Numbered from the stretch's first letter, positions 1 to 7,822 are shown. The stretch is 17,419 nucleotides of DNA from JBGTKH01 sp041744735 (GCA_041744735.1 JBGTKH010000167.1:1-17419); one strand, 5' to 3'. Numbers and translations are program-made. The notes: generated by a model from the letters alone, not told the origin.

Positions 1-249
1 GTTGATGGCCACGACCGAAATGCCCTTGTCGAGAAATGCTTGCGGATTGGTTTTCTTGTCGCCGGCCTGCCAGCCGCCGCCGTGGATGTAGAACACGACG
101 GGCGTCGGCTTGTCCGACTTCGCTTGGTAGAAATCAAGAACCTGTCGCGGATGGCTGCCGTACGGCACGTTGAGCAGTTGCTTGGGCTGCTCGGCATGGC
201 TGTGCTGCACGATAAAGAGCAGGGCGATTAAGGGAAGGATTCGCTTCAT
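1..249 (-). CDS. Secreted alpha/beta-hydrolase (esterase/lipase), N-terminal 83 residues, cut by window edge
   Basis: Only the first 83 codons lie in the window; the gene runs off the left edge. The start is ATG at 249, with AGGAG nine bases upstream. Residues 1-19 form a signal peptide (MKR, a hydrophobic stretch, then HSHAE), so the enzyme is probably exported. Residues 53-60 read FYIHGGGW, the HGGGW oxyanion-hole motif of the hormone-sensitive-lipase/BD-FAE type of carboxylesterase, followed by QAGDK as is usual in that family. The catalytic Ser, Asp and His would lie beyond the window. It is transcribed divergently from the dehydrogenase at 777. The substrate is unknown; planctomycetes carry many such exported esterases, often near sugar catabolic genes. 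The family call is firm and the specificity open. Confidence 0.88.
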   Translation of the reverse strand, partial: MKRILPLIALLFIVQHSHAEQPKQLLNVPYGSHPRQVLDFYQAKSDKPTPVVFYIHGGGWQAGDKKTNPQAFLDKGISVVAIN

Positions 250-285
250 GAGGTTGGGCTCCTGGGGAGAGTTCTAGCGGATGCT

Positions 286-344
286 GTAGGATGGACGCCC
301 TCGTCCGTCCTTGTGCCTTGGACGGACGAGGGCGTCCATCCTAC
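286..344. repeat. Perfect 25-bp inverted repeat, REP-like extragenic palindrome
   Basis: Arms at 286-310 and 320-344 are exact reverse complements around a 9-base loop (311-319). The arm begins GTAGGATGGACGCCC. It lies between the divergent esterase and dehydrogenase genes. There is no T-run, so it looks like a dispersed REP/MITE-type element, not a terminator. I believe related palindromes are frequent between planctomycete genes, but could not check copy number. Confidence 0.85.
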
Positions 345-710
345 GTTGGTTGCTCACTGCCGCGTTACAAGATCATCGCCACTTTGGACGGGCTTGGCAA
401 TGGTGTGGCAGGCTGGCTGCATCATCGTCCGCCTATCGCCGATATGGAACGTCTGGCGTATTCTATTTCCGCTCACAGGCAACACTCAAAGCTCAAAGTC
501 ATTGCTCCCACCGACGCCGGGTCGGCGGGGAGCGAAAGTTCCTTTGGCATCGAGGTAGCATCCAGTCACGTTCCCACCGACGCGGGGTCGGTGGTGAACT
601 TTTGCCGGGCATATTCAAACGGCTGAAGGTTTCAGGTATCTTGGAACGTGGAGCGGTGATTGAAGTCGCCCTCCGTCAGCGCCGACTAAATGCTCCCTTG
701 CCGGCAACCT
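345..710. other. Intergenic region without a recognisable gene
   Basis: The open frames here are short, mutually overlapping and resemble no family I know. The stretch holds the paired GC palindromes at 504-597 and probably the undetermined promoter of the dehydrogenase. Confidence 0.6.
504..597. repeat. Two diverged copies of a short GC-rich palindrome
   Basis: Copy one (504-533) and copy two (571-597) share the core CCCACCGACGC...GGTCGG and each can fold on itself (CCGAC pairing with GTCGG and flanking bases). Copy one has outer arms GCTCCC/GGGAGC. They lie in the same orientation about 67 bp apart and look like a second class of extragenic palindrome. Confidence 0.6.
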
Positions 711-746
711 AGTAGGCCGGAACAAGTCGGCGCAGTTCCGGCAACC
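711..746. repeat. REP-like palindrome (GCCGGAAC ... GTTCCGGC)
   Basis: Exact 8-bp arms at 716-723 and 735-742 surround an 11-base loop. The motif CCGGCAACC occurs just before (700-708) and again at 738-746, giving a small direct repeat around the palindrome. The dehydrogenase ribosome binding site follows at about 763, so the element lies in its leader or promoter region. Confidence 0.65.
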
Positions 747-776
747 GTCTTTTTTTCTCGCGAAGGATTTCGACTC

Positions 777-2147
777 ATGCCAGCCTCACACCAGACCTCA
801 CGTCGTCAGTTTCTCCAAGGAATCGCCGCCGCGGGAGCCGCAAGCATGCTGCTCCCATCGGCCAACCGGGCCTTCGGCTTCCAGTCGGCCAACGACCGCC
901 CGGTCTTTGCGACCATCGGCCTGAGAAATCAAGGCTGGGCGATCACCAGCAAATCGTTCAAGTTTGCCGACTTCGCCGCCTTGGCCGACGTCGATGCGAA
1001 TGTGCTGGGGGAAAACGTGGAAAAGGTGGAGAAAGCCCAAGGCAAAAAGCCCGACGCCTACAACGACTACCGCAAGATCCTCGATCGGAAAGACGTCGAC
1101 GCGGTGATGATCGCGACGCCGGACCACTGGCATACGAAGATCGCGGTCGAGGCCATGCTCGCCGGCAAAGACGTCTACTGCGAAAAGCCGCTCACGTTGA
1201 CGATCGACGAAGGCAAGCTTATCGAGAAGGTCGTCAAGGAGACGGGCCGGATCTTTCAGGTCGGCACGATGCAGCGAACCGAGTCCGACCAGCGATTCTT
1301 GCAAGCTATCGCCCTGATCAAAAATGGCCGCATCGGCACGGTCAAGAAAGTGACGTGCGGCATCAATAGCATGGAAGCGTCACCGGTCATTCCCGCGGCC
1401 CTGGTTCCGGCAGGACTGGATTGGGAGACCTGGCTCGGGCCGGCGCCCCAGGTTCCGTATCGTGCTCTCCCGGAATTGCGGGAAGGTTACGGCGGCGGCG
1501 TACCGCTCTACAGCAATTGCCACTACTCCTTCCGCAACTGGCACGAATACTCTGGCGGAAAACTGACCGACTGGGGCGCCCATCACGTCGACATCACCTG
1601 CTGGGCGCTCGGCGCCACCGCTACGGGGCCGAGCAAAATCACGCCTGTCGAATACCAGTTGCCGGTCGAGTACAAGGACGGCAATCCGGTGGTGGCCGAC
1701 CGCTATAACGCCGCGACCCATTTCAACATCCGCGTCCAGATGCCGGGCAATGTGGAGCTGATCATTACCAGCGAAGGCGATAACGGCATTCTGTTCGAGG
1801 GCACGGAAGGCCGGTTCTTCGTCAACCGCGGCAAGATCGCCGGCAAGCCGGTTGAGGACCTGCAGGACAATCCTCTGCCCGACGGGGCGATCGAACAGGT
1901 TTACGGCGGAGCGGTCAGCGAGAACCACACGGCCAACTTCATCGAGGGCATGCAGGCCCGCCAACAGCCGATCTCCGACGTCTGGTCGCACAACCGCATG
2001 CTCGAGATTTGTCACCTCTCGAACATCGCCATGCGTCTGGGCCGCGAACTCCAGTGGGACCCCGCCCAGCGTGAAATCATCGGCGACCCCCAAGCCAACG
2101 CCTTCCTCGCCCGCGAAAACCGCAAGGGGTTCGAGATCAACATGTAA
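777..2147 (+). CDS. Tat-exported Gfo/Idh/MocA family oxidoreductase
   Basis: This is a 456-residue NAD(P)-dependent dehydrogenase of the Gfo/Idh/MocA family, which oxidises sugars, inositols or related polyols. The start at 777 is chosen because AAGGA lies about eight bases upstream and because it places a twin-arginine signal at the N-terminus: TSRRQFLQGIAAAGAASMLL, ending near AFGFQ. An upstream in-frame codon at 690 would bury the signal. Family marks are a Rossmann-like start after the signal (ATIGLRNQGW), a DVYCEKPLT block carrying the EKP lysine, and GAHHVDITCWALG in the substrate domain. The C-terminus (ENRKGFEINM) is complete. It stands alone on its strand. Its last 300 bases are duplicated in broken form at 9112-9391. 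The family is certain; the substrate is not. Confidence 0.95.
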   Translation: MPASHQTSRRQFLQGIAAAGAASMLLPSANRAFGFQSANDRPVFATIGLRNQGWAITSKSFKFADFAALADVDANVLGENVEKVEKAQGKKPDAYNDYRKILDRKDVDAVMIATPDHWHTKIAVEAMLAGKDVYCEKPLTLTIDEGKLIEKVVKETGRIFQVGTMQRTESDQRFLQAIALIKNGRIGTVKKVTCGINSMEASPVIPAALVPAGLDWETWLGPAPQVPYRALPELREGYGGGVPLYSNCHYSFRNWHEYSGGKLTDWGAHHVDITCWALGATATGPSKITPVEYQLPVEYKDGNPVVADRYNAATHFNIRVQMPGNVELIITSEGDNGILFEGTEGRFFVNRGKIAGKPVEDLQDNPLPDGAIEQVYGGAVSENHTANFIEGMQARQQPISDVWSHNRMLEICHLSNIAMRLGRELQWDPAQREIIGDPQANAFLARENRKGFEINM

Positions 2148-2225
2148 GTCCCGCTGTCCGAAGACGACGACTTGATCGACAGCCTGCTGGAACACGACGC
2201 CAGGTTCCGCCGAATGGTGAAGAGC
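2148..2225 (+). pseudogene. C-terminal tail of a Phd/VapB-like antitoxin, remnant
   Basis: Straight after the dehydrogenase stop codon the same frame reads VPLSEDDDLIDSLLEHDARF followed by RRMV. This matches the acidic C-terminal tail of the antitoxin at 3447-3690 (VPLSEDDLIGGLLEHNPKFR once its frame is restored). No start codon or DNA-binding part precedes it, so only the tail survives. The end is approximate, since the frame stays open into the antisense of the neighbouring toxin gene. The same junction recurs at 9392. Confidence 0.65.
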
Positions 2226-2281
2226 GCGGCGAACAACTCGTCGATGCACCGCTTCACCGCCGAGCAACTCGACGTTGCACA

Positions 2282-2793
2282 TCACGTCGATGACTTCAAG
2301 AGTTGTTCCACTGTCTTCATTGGCAAGAACATCCGATTCGTCGTTTGGGCGACTTCGACGAATCCGTAACGAGCGTAGAACTCACGAGCCTGCTCATTTT
2401 TCGCGTCAACCAGCACAAGCGCGGCCGCCACTTCATCAGAATGACGAAGCGACCGGGCAAGTGCGTCAAGCAAGAGCAGCTTGCCGACGCCAGAAAAGTT
2501 CACGTCGCGAGCGAGCCTGCCAATGAGAACCGCAGGTACGACCGGATAGCGAGGTAGCTTCTTGACGAGTTCGTCGGGCAACTCATCCAACACGATCGAG
2601 GCGGACGACAACGAGTAATAGCCCGCGATGCGGCTAGGCTCGCCTCCGGGAACCATCACGAACACCGCGGCCACGCGCCGGCGCATTTCCTGGGTCGCTC
2701 GTGCCGCAGATATTCATCCAGTTCCGGCACGCCACAGGAAAAAGCCTTGCGATCATGCTGTTTCGCAAGGGGCTCGCAAACGAATTTGCTCAT
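2282..2793 (-). pseudogene. GNAT-family acetyltransferase toxin (TacT-like) with a one-base frameshift
   Basis: TacT-type toxins acetylate the amino group of aminoacyl-tRNAs and stop translation; each is neutralised by a DUF1778 antitoxin encoded just upstream, as here. The start ATG at 2793 overlaps the antitoxin stop (ATGA). The first part reads MSKFVCEPLAKQHDRKAFSC then GVPELDEYLR. The frame is lost near 2697-2710, and the rest is read one frame over: RRRVAAVFVMVPGGEPSRIA, GYYSL, the acetyl-CoA loop region around VGKLLLLDAL, and AREFYARYGF. Restoring one base (LRH-x-ATQEMRRR) gives 170 residues, the normal family length. The in-frame ATG at 2686 could yield only a 134-residue product lacking the N-terminal strand. 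Either the toxin is inactivated or the base is a sequencing error. Confidence 0.8.
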
Positions 2794-3074
2794 CGCGAAA
2801 TCACGTCTTGCCGGTACACGTCGGCCGCTTGCTGCAAGGCTCCATTCGGTTCGGGGGGATTGACCAGCGACTCGACAAACGCCCGGCTCTGCGAACCGTT
2901 CAACCGCAGCACTTCGTGCTCGTGAATCACGGCTTTCGCCGCCTCCTGCACGGTGTTCACCACAAACTCCGACACGGTTCGACCTTGATACGCAGCCGCT
3001 CGTTCGATCAGTTCCTTTTGATCGGCAGTTACCCGCGCTTCAAGCCGCAACGTTCTTGCCCGTGCCATCGTCAT
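2790..3074 (-). CDS. DUF1778 ribbon-helix-helix antitoxin (TacA-like)
   Basis: A 94-residue antitoxin. The N-terminus (RTLRLEARVTADQKELIERA then AAYQGRTVSEFVVNTV) is the ribbon-helix-helix DNA-binding domain of the DUF1778 family. The C-terminal part, rich in E, N and P (SLVNPPEPNGALQQA), is the toxin-wrapping tail. I chose ATG at 3074 because GGGAG lies eight bases upstream; a second ATG at 3068 is possible. The stop overlaps the GNAT toxin start by ATGA, which implies translational coupling. A 7-bp inverted repeat at 3099-3117, just upstream, is a likely autoregulatory operator. The antitoxin is intact although its toxin is frameshifted, the usual safe order of decay. Confidence 0.9.
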   Translation of the reverse strand: MTMARARTLRLEARVTADQKELIERAAAYQGRTVSEFVVNTVQEAAKAVIHEHEVLRLNGSQSRAFVESLVNPPEPNGALQQAADVYRQDVISR

Positions 3075-3098
3075 CTGAAAATCTCCCTTCCGTCAAAA

Positions 3099-3117
3099 GT
3101 ACGGCAGACGGCCGTAC
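3099..3117 (-). promoter_or_regulatory. Candidate TA operator (7-bp inverted repeat)
   Basis: GTACGGC and GCCGTAC are exact inverted arms separated by five bases, ending 25 bases upstream of the antitoxin ATG. Ribbon-helix-helix antitoxins bind such short palindromes over their own promoter. The role is inferred from position and symmetry. Confidence 0.55.
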
Positions 3118-3446
3118 GCGTCAAGCGATCCAGCGCAACCGACATCCGACGTTGTGAGCAGCCTGACTGAAATCCAGCACTCGGCCGAAAGGTCTCGCCC
3201 TCCGTCACGACGACCGCGCACGGGCTTTCGCACGACCAACAGACCGTGACCGAATCGCCGGCTCGCTTGTCAACGGACCGTACCGGGTCGGGGATGTAGT
3301 TGTTGAGCGCTGCAATAGTATCGCTCGGAATTATCGTCGCTGGTAGAATTGTGGGGCTTCACCAGCGTTGATTCGGCAAGAAAGTTGGCCGGATGAGCTT
3401 GAGGCGACGACACGCGTGTGCGTGCAAGGCGAGGCATTTACCCGCT
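3118..3446. other. Intergenic stretch with no certain gene; start-less open frame on the minus strand
   Basis: No gene with a start codon is visible. On the minus strand a frame is open from about 3358 to 3071 with no ATG at its head. It contains a cysteine-rich piece reading GDSVTVCWSCESPCAVVVTE. It may be a remnant of something displaced by the TA module, or chance. The promoters of the two divergent antitoxin genes should also lie here; I could not define them. Confidence 0.4.
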
Positions 3447-3690
3447 ATGAAAGTGATCCCGCTGAGAGAGGCCAAGGCATATTTGAGCCATTACGATTGT
3501 TCGTGCCACGACGAACCGGTCATCGTCACGGCGGGCGGCGTGCCGTCGTTTCAACTAGTCCCGCTGTCAAGAAGACGATTTGATCGGCGGCCTGCTGGAA
3601 CACAACCCCAAGTTCCGCCCAACCTTAAATTTAAAGAGCCGGCTCAATGAAAAATCGGTCTCGATTGAGCCTGCCCGCCAACGAATGTGA
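3447..3690 (+). pseudogene. Phd/VapB-like antitoxin with a one-base frameshift, toxin partner missing
   Basis: ATG at 3447 opens MKVIPLREAKAYLSHYDCSC, then EPVIVTAGGVPSFQLVPLS, the DNA-binding part of a Phd/YefM-type antitoxin (the V-x-x-x-G-x-P-x-x-x-L strand). The frame is then lost at the AA near 3569-3570. Dropping one base restores EDDLIGGLLEHNPKFR and continues to KSVSIEPARQRM and a TGA at 3688-3690. A partner PIN toxin would be expected next; instead the large nuclease gene begins, within or just after the antitoxin 3' end. The tail is homologous to the remnants at 2148 and 9392. As sequenced, the reading frame would make an 85-residue mis-terminated product. Confidence 0.75.
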
Positions 3691-3725
3691 TCACGCGTCG
3701 AATCGCGGATTTTCAGGTTGAAGTC

Positions 3726-6700
3726 ATGCGTTACAGATACCAGCAACCCGGAAACGAGGATGAATTCGAGGAATTCTGCGTCCGCTTTTTTCGCCACCTG
3801 CTGAAACGCGGTGGGTTGGTCCGCTACGGAAAGCGCGGGGAGAAACAGGATGGAATCGACATCATTGACCAACTTGGAGCAAAACCACTCATTGCCATTC
3901 AGTGCAAGCACCATGAGCCGACAAAAACGATCCCACCGAAGGAAATCAAGCACGAGGTTGCGCTTGCTGAGTCGTCATGTCATTTGATCGACCGCTACAT
4001 CTTAGCGACTACCGCTAAGAAAAGCAGAAACGCCCAGGACACGGTCCTGAATCTGAACCAGAGGATCGACAAATCGCGGAAGTTCACCGTTGAGATTTAT
4101 TTTTGGGAAGACATTTGCATTCATTTAGCCGAGTTTGGACAAGCCATTTCCGATTTCATACTTTTGGGTGAACGGATTGCCGAAGAATCGCTTCAGTTGG
4201 TGCGTGCAGGTTCCGACAATTATGCCTCCGTGAAATCGGAGGACGAGGCTGGCGCCAATGACTTGTACCCAGAAATCAACCTACTTTTCGAGGAGCGAAA
4301 GCTGGAGGCAGCCGAACACGAAGTTGCGAAGCTTCCCGATCCAGAGCAAGTAACGGGACTAAGCGCACCTCAACGGTATGCAATTCTGAGATTTCGAGCG
4401 AAGCTCGCGCTAGAACGATTGCAGTTTGACGAGGCCGTTCGCCTTTTCAATCTGGCGTACGAGACATGCCCACAGCTTCAGAAAGCTCGGCAGAATCATG
4501 TGCTCGCGCTGGAATTCGCTGGAGAACGAAAACAAGCTTTTGCCGAGGCGGAAGAACTGTTAGAGGAGGGAATCCGATCATCGTTCCTCGTCAGCCTGTT
4601 TATCAGAAACGCAATTGATCTGACTGCCCTTGCGCCCAAGCAGGAAATCATCGACGAATACAGTTCGTCCGAAGAAGACGTAAATCTGGCGCTCGCAGGC
4701 AAATATTTGGATTGGAATCAAATTGAGCTAGCGGAGTCCGCTGCTCGAAGGGCGCTCGATATCGCGCCAAAGTCTGCACATGCACACTTTTTGTGTGGAA
4801 TGGTGTCCCATCACGCTGGCCTGCACGGACCCTGGCAGTACCGTTACGAGCGCCTCGCAGAGGCCGTTCGGCATTATTCAAACGCCCTCGTTGCGGCCGA
4901 GCGTGACAAGTACATCGGCCTACTACCCGAAATCTGGACCAACCGTGGGCGCGTACATAGCTTCCTTGGCAGACTCGAAAGAGCTGCCGATGACTTTCGC
5001 AGCGCAGTGAGAGTTGCAGACAAACCAAGCCTTTACGCCGAATCTGCTGCCTCGTTTTTTCTTCACGAGCAGGACTACGATTCTGCCTGGGAACTGATGC
5101 CTGTACTTGATGCAACTTCAGATGAGGCGGCGTACTTGATCGCCGTAACAGAATATCACCACGCGCCACATGGCGAGAGGAAAGAGCACATCGCAGTATT
5201 TGCGAAGTTGGCGGACCGAGAATTTGACCGGGCTACTGACGTTCGCTTTCATTGCGTTCAGTGGGCGATCGAGTTAGGGGACTTTGCACTTGCGCGCCAG
5301 TGTGTCCCAGATACCTTTGTCGATCAAAGGCCGTTCCAAGGAAACACGTTGCTCGCTTGGATCGCACTCGAATCTGGAAACGAAGGAAACGCTCGCGAAC
5401 TCGCCGCCTTGGCACTCGAATCCAGTTCACGATCAGCTCATCAACAACACGTCGCGGTGTTAGCAAGGTTGCTGGTTCGCATTGGAGATGACGAAAAGGC
5501 GCTGCCGTTGCTTGAGCAGGCCGCGACACCCGGTGTATTGGACGACGTTTGCAAACGGTTGGTTGAATGCGCCCAACGCCTCGACCGCCACGACATCATG
5601 CTTCGTGTGTGTGCTGAACTCCGACAAACGAATCAGCAAGACAATCTGATACGCAAATTGGAGGTGCAACTGCTATCGAAGTACATGCCCGAAGACGCGT
5701 TTGGCCTTGCGAAGCAGTTCCGACAGTTCGACAATTCTTATTTTTCGGTGGCGAGAAATTTTCTTGCCGTTCGCCTCAGGAGGCCTGACGAGATTGATTT
5801 CGACGACAAAGCATTGCCAGGCCCCGACGATTTCGAACCGGATGAAGCATATCTCGTCGTAACGCCGTACATTGAACTAAGAAGGTATCGCGACGCGCTA
5901 GATTTCGCATATCACCAACTACGGAAGCATTTTTCTGAAGAGCGAGCGCACGGCCAGTTCATTTGGCTTGTGTTGCAATACGGTGAAAGGGCCGAGATCC
6001 CGCATCGCCCTGAAGTGGTTGATAAAGAAAGCGCGATATGCCTTGAGAATCTCACCACCGGCGAGAAGCGATGGGTGGTACTTGAGGATCGCCAGCCAGA
6101 CCCAGCCCGCAACGAGTTCGCGACTTCCACGCAAGTTGCGCAGGCATTAGTCGGCAAACGGGTTGGCGATGTTGTGGATCTCCGCGGGCCGTCGGTGCAG
6201 CCGCAGCGCGAACGGCTGATCGAGATACAGTCAAAATACGTTCGTCTATTCCAAGATGCCATCAGCAACTTCCAGCATCGTTTTCCTGGTGCTGGAACGA
6301 TTCAGTCGATTTACGTGGGCAATGAAGAACATTTCGATCCAACGCCGATTATCGACACCCTCAAGGATCGCCGGGAACGCGTCGACAAAGTCATGTCGAC
6401 GTATCGCGACAACCTGTGCCCTCTGCACCTGTTGGCGTCGCAACTTGGCCTCAATGAACGTCAATTGATTATCGGTTTGACCGGACACGACCAGCGGTTC
6501 ATGCGCTGCGTTCGATGTTCGACCGAAGAATTTGCGGCCAACGTCGAGGCGGGATTTGATGCCAAGAAGATCGTTTTGGAGCTTTCGGCGATTGTTACGA
6601 TTTCAAGACTCGGAGTGTGGGATCACCTGGATCCGGATTTCGAGTATCTGGTCTCGCGATCCACGTCGGACACGATAGGCGAGTGGCTACACGAGCTCAC

Positions 6701-7460
6701 AGAGCAAGAGGGGCACCCGACCGCATACAGCTCATTAAGCGATGACGGGAGAATGATCTTCCAAGACGTCACACGGGAACAGTTGGAGCGTGAACGCGAT
6801 GAAATCCGCAGCATGTTGTCCAAAATGAACGGTCGTTGCACGGTCAGGAATTCCATTGCGATTGCACAGCTAGACCCAAAACGACGTGAGAAATATGTGA
6901 CGGTTTGCGGTTTTCACACGCTTGAAACCATCAGTGTCGCCAAGGACGAAAATGCGTTGCTTTGGACGGATGATCATTTTGTCGCCGTGGTTGCCAATAT
7001 AGACTTTGGCGTTAAGCGAATTTGGACGCAGTTGGCGTTTAAGACACTCGAATATGCGAAACGGCTCGACGACAACGCGTATAGCGAGTTGACAGCAAAG
7101 CTGGCAGCTTGGAATTACATTGCAACAGTCTGGAATCCGCAAGATCTCATTGCCGCAGGAAACCTCTGCGATTGGGACGTAAATGCGTGGCCCTTGAAGC
7201 AGTGCATTCGACTAATCGGCACGTGCCCGGTGCCGTTGGCAGGGAGGGCTCGACTCGCAATTGATTTCTTCCGGCTACTTCGGCGATCGTCCTGCATCGA
7301 ACTCAAGCAATCAGCGGTTATCCAAGCTACTCTCCATTCCCTCGGCAATGTCGTGGCTGTGCGATGGATACTGCGACAACTCGATCAATTCTTTCGAGTT
7401 GACTTTCCGTCCGCGGAGTTTCTAAAGACGGAGCTGTTGTATTGGTTGCAGCTTCGGTGA
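3726..7460 (+). CDS. Mrr-type nuclease - TPR - GreA/B-C-like - PIN-type nuclease conflict protein
   Basis: This is a 1244-residue protein from ATG 3726; an in-frame GTG at 3687 would add 13 residues. Neither start has a strong ribosome binding site. Residues 10-150 are an Mrr-like PD-(D/E)xK domain: GEKQDGIDI, then IAIQCKHH, with D45, Q59 and K61 as catalytic candidates. Residues of roughly 185-750 are helical TPR-like repeats. Around 767-832, TSTQVAQALVGKRVGDVVDL matches the C-terminal domain of GreA/GreB elongation factors. About 940-1160 looks like a PIN-type RNase: KKIVLELSAIVTISRLG and, later, ALLWTDDHF (D1082, D1083), with E952 where PIN domains normally carry Asp. TPR-GreAB-C-PIN proteins are described in predicted prokaryotic conflict systems. 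The likely role is abortive, nucleic-acid-cleaving defence. The DNA looks less GC-rich than its surroundings, suggesting transfer. No obvious partner gene adjoins it. Confidence 0.85.
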   Translation: MRYRYQQPGNEDEFEEFCVRFFRHLLKRGGLVRYGKRGEKQDGIDIIDQLGAKPLIAIQCKHHEPTKTIPPKEIKHEVALAESSCHLIDRYILATTAKKSRNAQDTVLNLNQRIDKSRKFTVEIYFWEDICIHLAEFGQAISDFILLGERIAEESLQLVRAGSDNYASVKSEDEAGANDLYPEINLLFEERKLEAAEHEVAKLPDPEQVTGLSAPQRYAILRFRAKLALERLQFDEAVRLFNLAYETCPQLQKARQNHVLALEFAGERKQAFAEAEELLEEGIRSSFLVSLFIRNAIDLTALAPKQEIIDEYSSSEEDVNLALAGKYLDWNQIELAESAARRALDIAPKSAHAHFLCGMVSHHAGLHGPWQYRYERLAEAVRHYSNALVAAERDKYIGLLPEIWTNRGRVHSFLGRLERAADDFRSAVRVADKPSLYAESAASFFLHEQDYDSAWELMPVLDATSDEAAYLIAVTEYHHAPHGERKEHIAVFAKLADREFDRATDVRFHCVQWAIELGDFALARQCVPDTFVDQRPFQGNTLLAWIALESGNEGNARELAALALESSSRSAHQQHVAVLARLLVRIGDDEKALPLLEQAATPGVLDDVCKRLVECAQRLDRHDIMLRVCAELRQTNQQDNLIRKLEVQLLSKYMPEDAFGLAKQFRQFDNSYFSVARNFLAVRLRRPDEIDFDDKALPGPDDFEPDEAYLVVTPYIELRRYRDALDFAYHQLRKHFSEERAHGQFIWLVLQYGERAEIPHRPEVVDKESAICLENLTTGEKRWVVLEDRQPDPARNEFATSTQVAQALVGKRVGDVVDLRGPSVQPQRERLIEIQSKYVRLFQDAISNFQHRFPGAGTIQSIYVGNEEHFDPTPIIDTLKDRRERVDKVMSTYRDNLCPLHLLASQLGLNERQLIIGLTGHDQRFMRCVRCSTEEFAANVEAGFDAKKIVLELSAIVTISRLGVWDHLDPDFEYLVSRSTSDTIGEWLHELTEQEGHPTAYSSLSDDGRMIFQDVTREQLERERDEIRSMLSKMNGRCTVRNSIAIAQLDPKRREKYVTVCGFHTLETISVAKDENALLWTDDHFVAVVANIDFGVKRIWTQLAFKTLEYAKRLDDNAYSELTAKLAAWNYIATVWNPQDLIAAGNLCDWDVNAWPLKQCIRLIGTCPVPLAGRARLAIDFFRLLRRSSCIELKQSAVIQATLHSLGNVVAVRWILRQLDQFFRVDFPSAEFLKTELLYWLQLR

Positions 7461-7543
7461 AGACACGCGGGTATTGGAGAGCAGGTAATCACAAACGAAA
7501 CGCCCGCTGGCTCGATTGCTCGAATGAGGGCTTTTTCATACGG

Positions 7544-7690
7544 TTACAAGAAAGTGACCACGCGCTCGGCCAATTCCATTTCGCCGAGCACGACGTTCAG
7601 CTTGCCGGCCGTGACGACCTTTTCCCGAACTTGCAGTTCCCGCAGTCGCATCAGCGTCGGATTAACGGCCAGCAGCTTGGCCTGACAACC
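7544..7690 (-). pseudogene. C-terminal remnant of an SPFH/slipin (stomatin-like) protein
   Basis: The minus strand reads AKLLAVNPTLMRLRELQVRE, then KVVTAGKLNVVLGEMELAERVVTFL and a stop at 7546-7544. NPTLMRLREL and LNVVLGE near the C-terminus are typical of bacterial slipin/band-7 membrane proteins. The SPFH domain and the N-terminal membrane segment are absent: upstream of about 7700 the frame loses resemblance to the family, although it stays open. It is therefore a tail only. A second, more decayed copy lies at 14981-15125. Confidence 0.7.
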
Positions 7691-7822
7691 CGACCCGACC
7701 ATTCGTCGCACGGTGTTCGGCTGTGAAAGCGACCCGAGGACTAACACTACCTGAATCTTGCCGTTCGGAACTGATTGCCGCACTTCGCGGCGTATCGTAA
7801 AGTGGAGTTGGAGGGTTCCCGC

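Noticed and set aside
798..1304. Long minus-strand open frame inside the dehydrogenase gene (also 1380-2285)
   Set aside because: It is antisense to a certain gene in GC-rich DNA, has a composition typical of shadow frames and matches no family.
2628..3170. 180-residue plus-strand open frame
   Set aside because: It lies opposite the well-supported TacA/TacT pair and reads as low-complexity Arg/His/Ser-rich text.
3330..3356. TAGAAT as a -10 box for the Phd-like antitoxin
   Set aside because: No acceptable -35 box lies 16-19 bases upstream.
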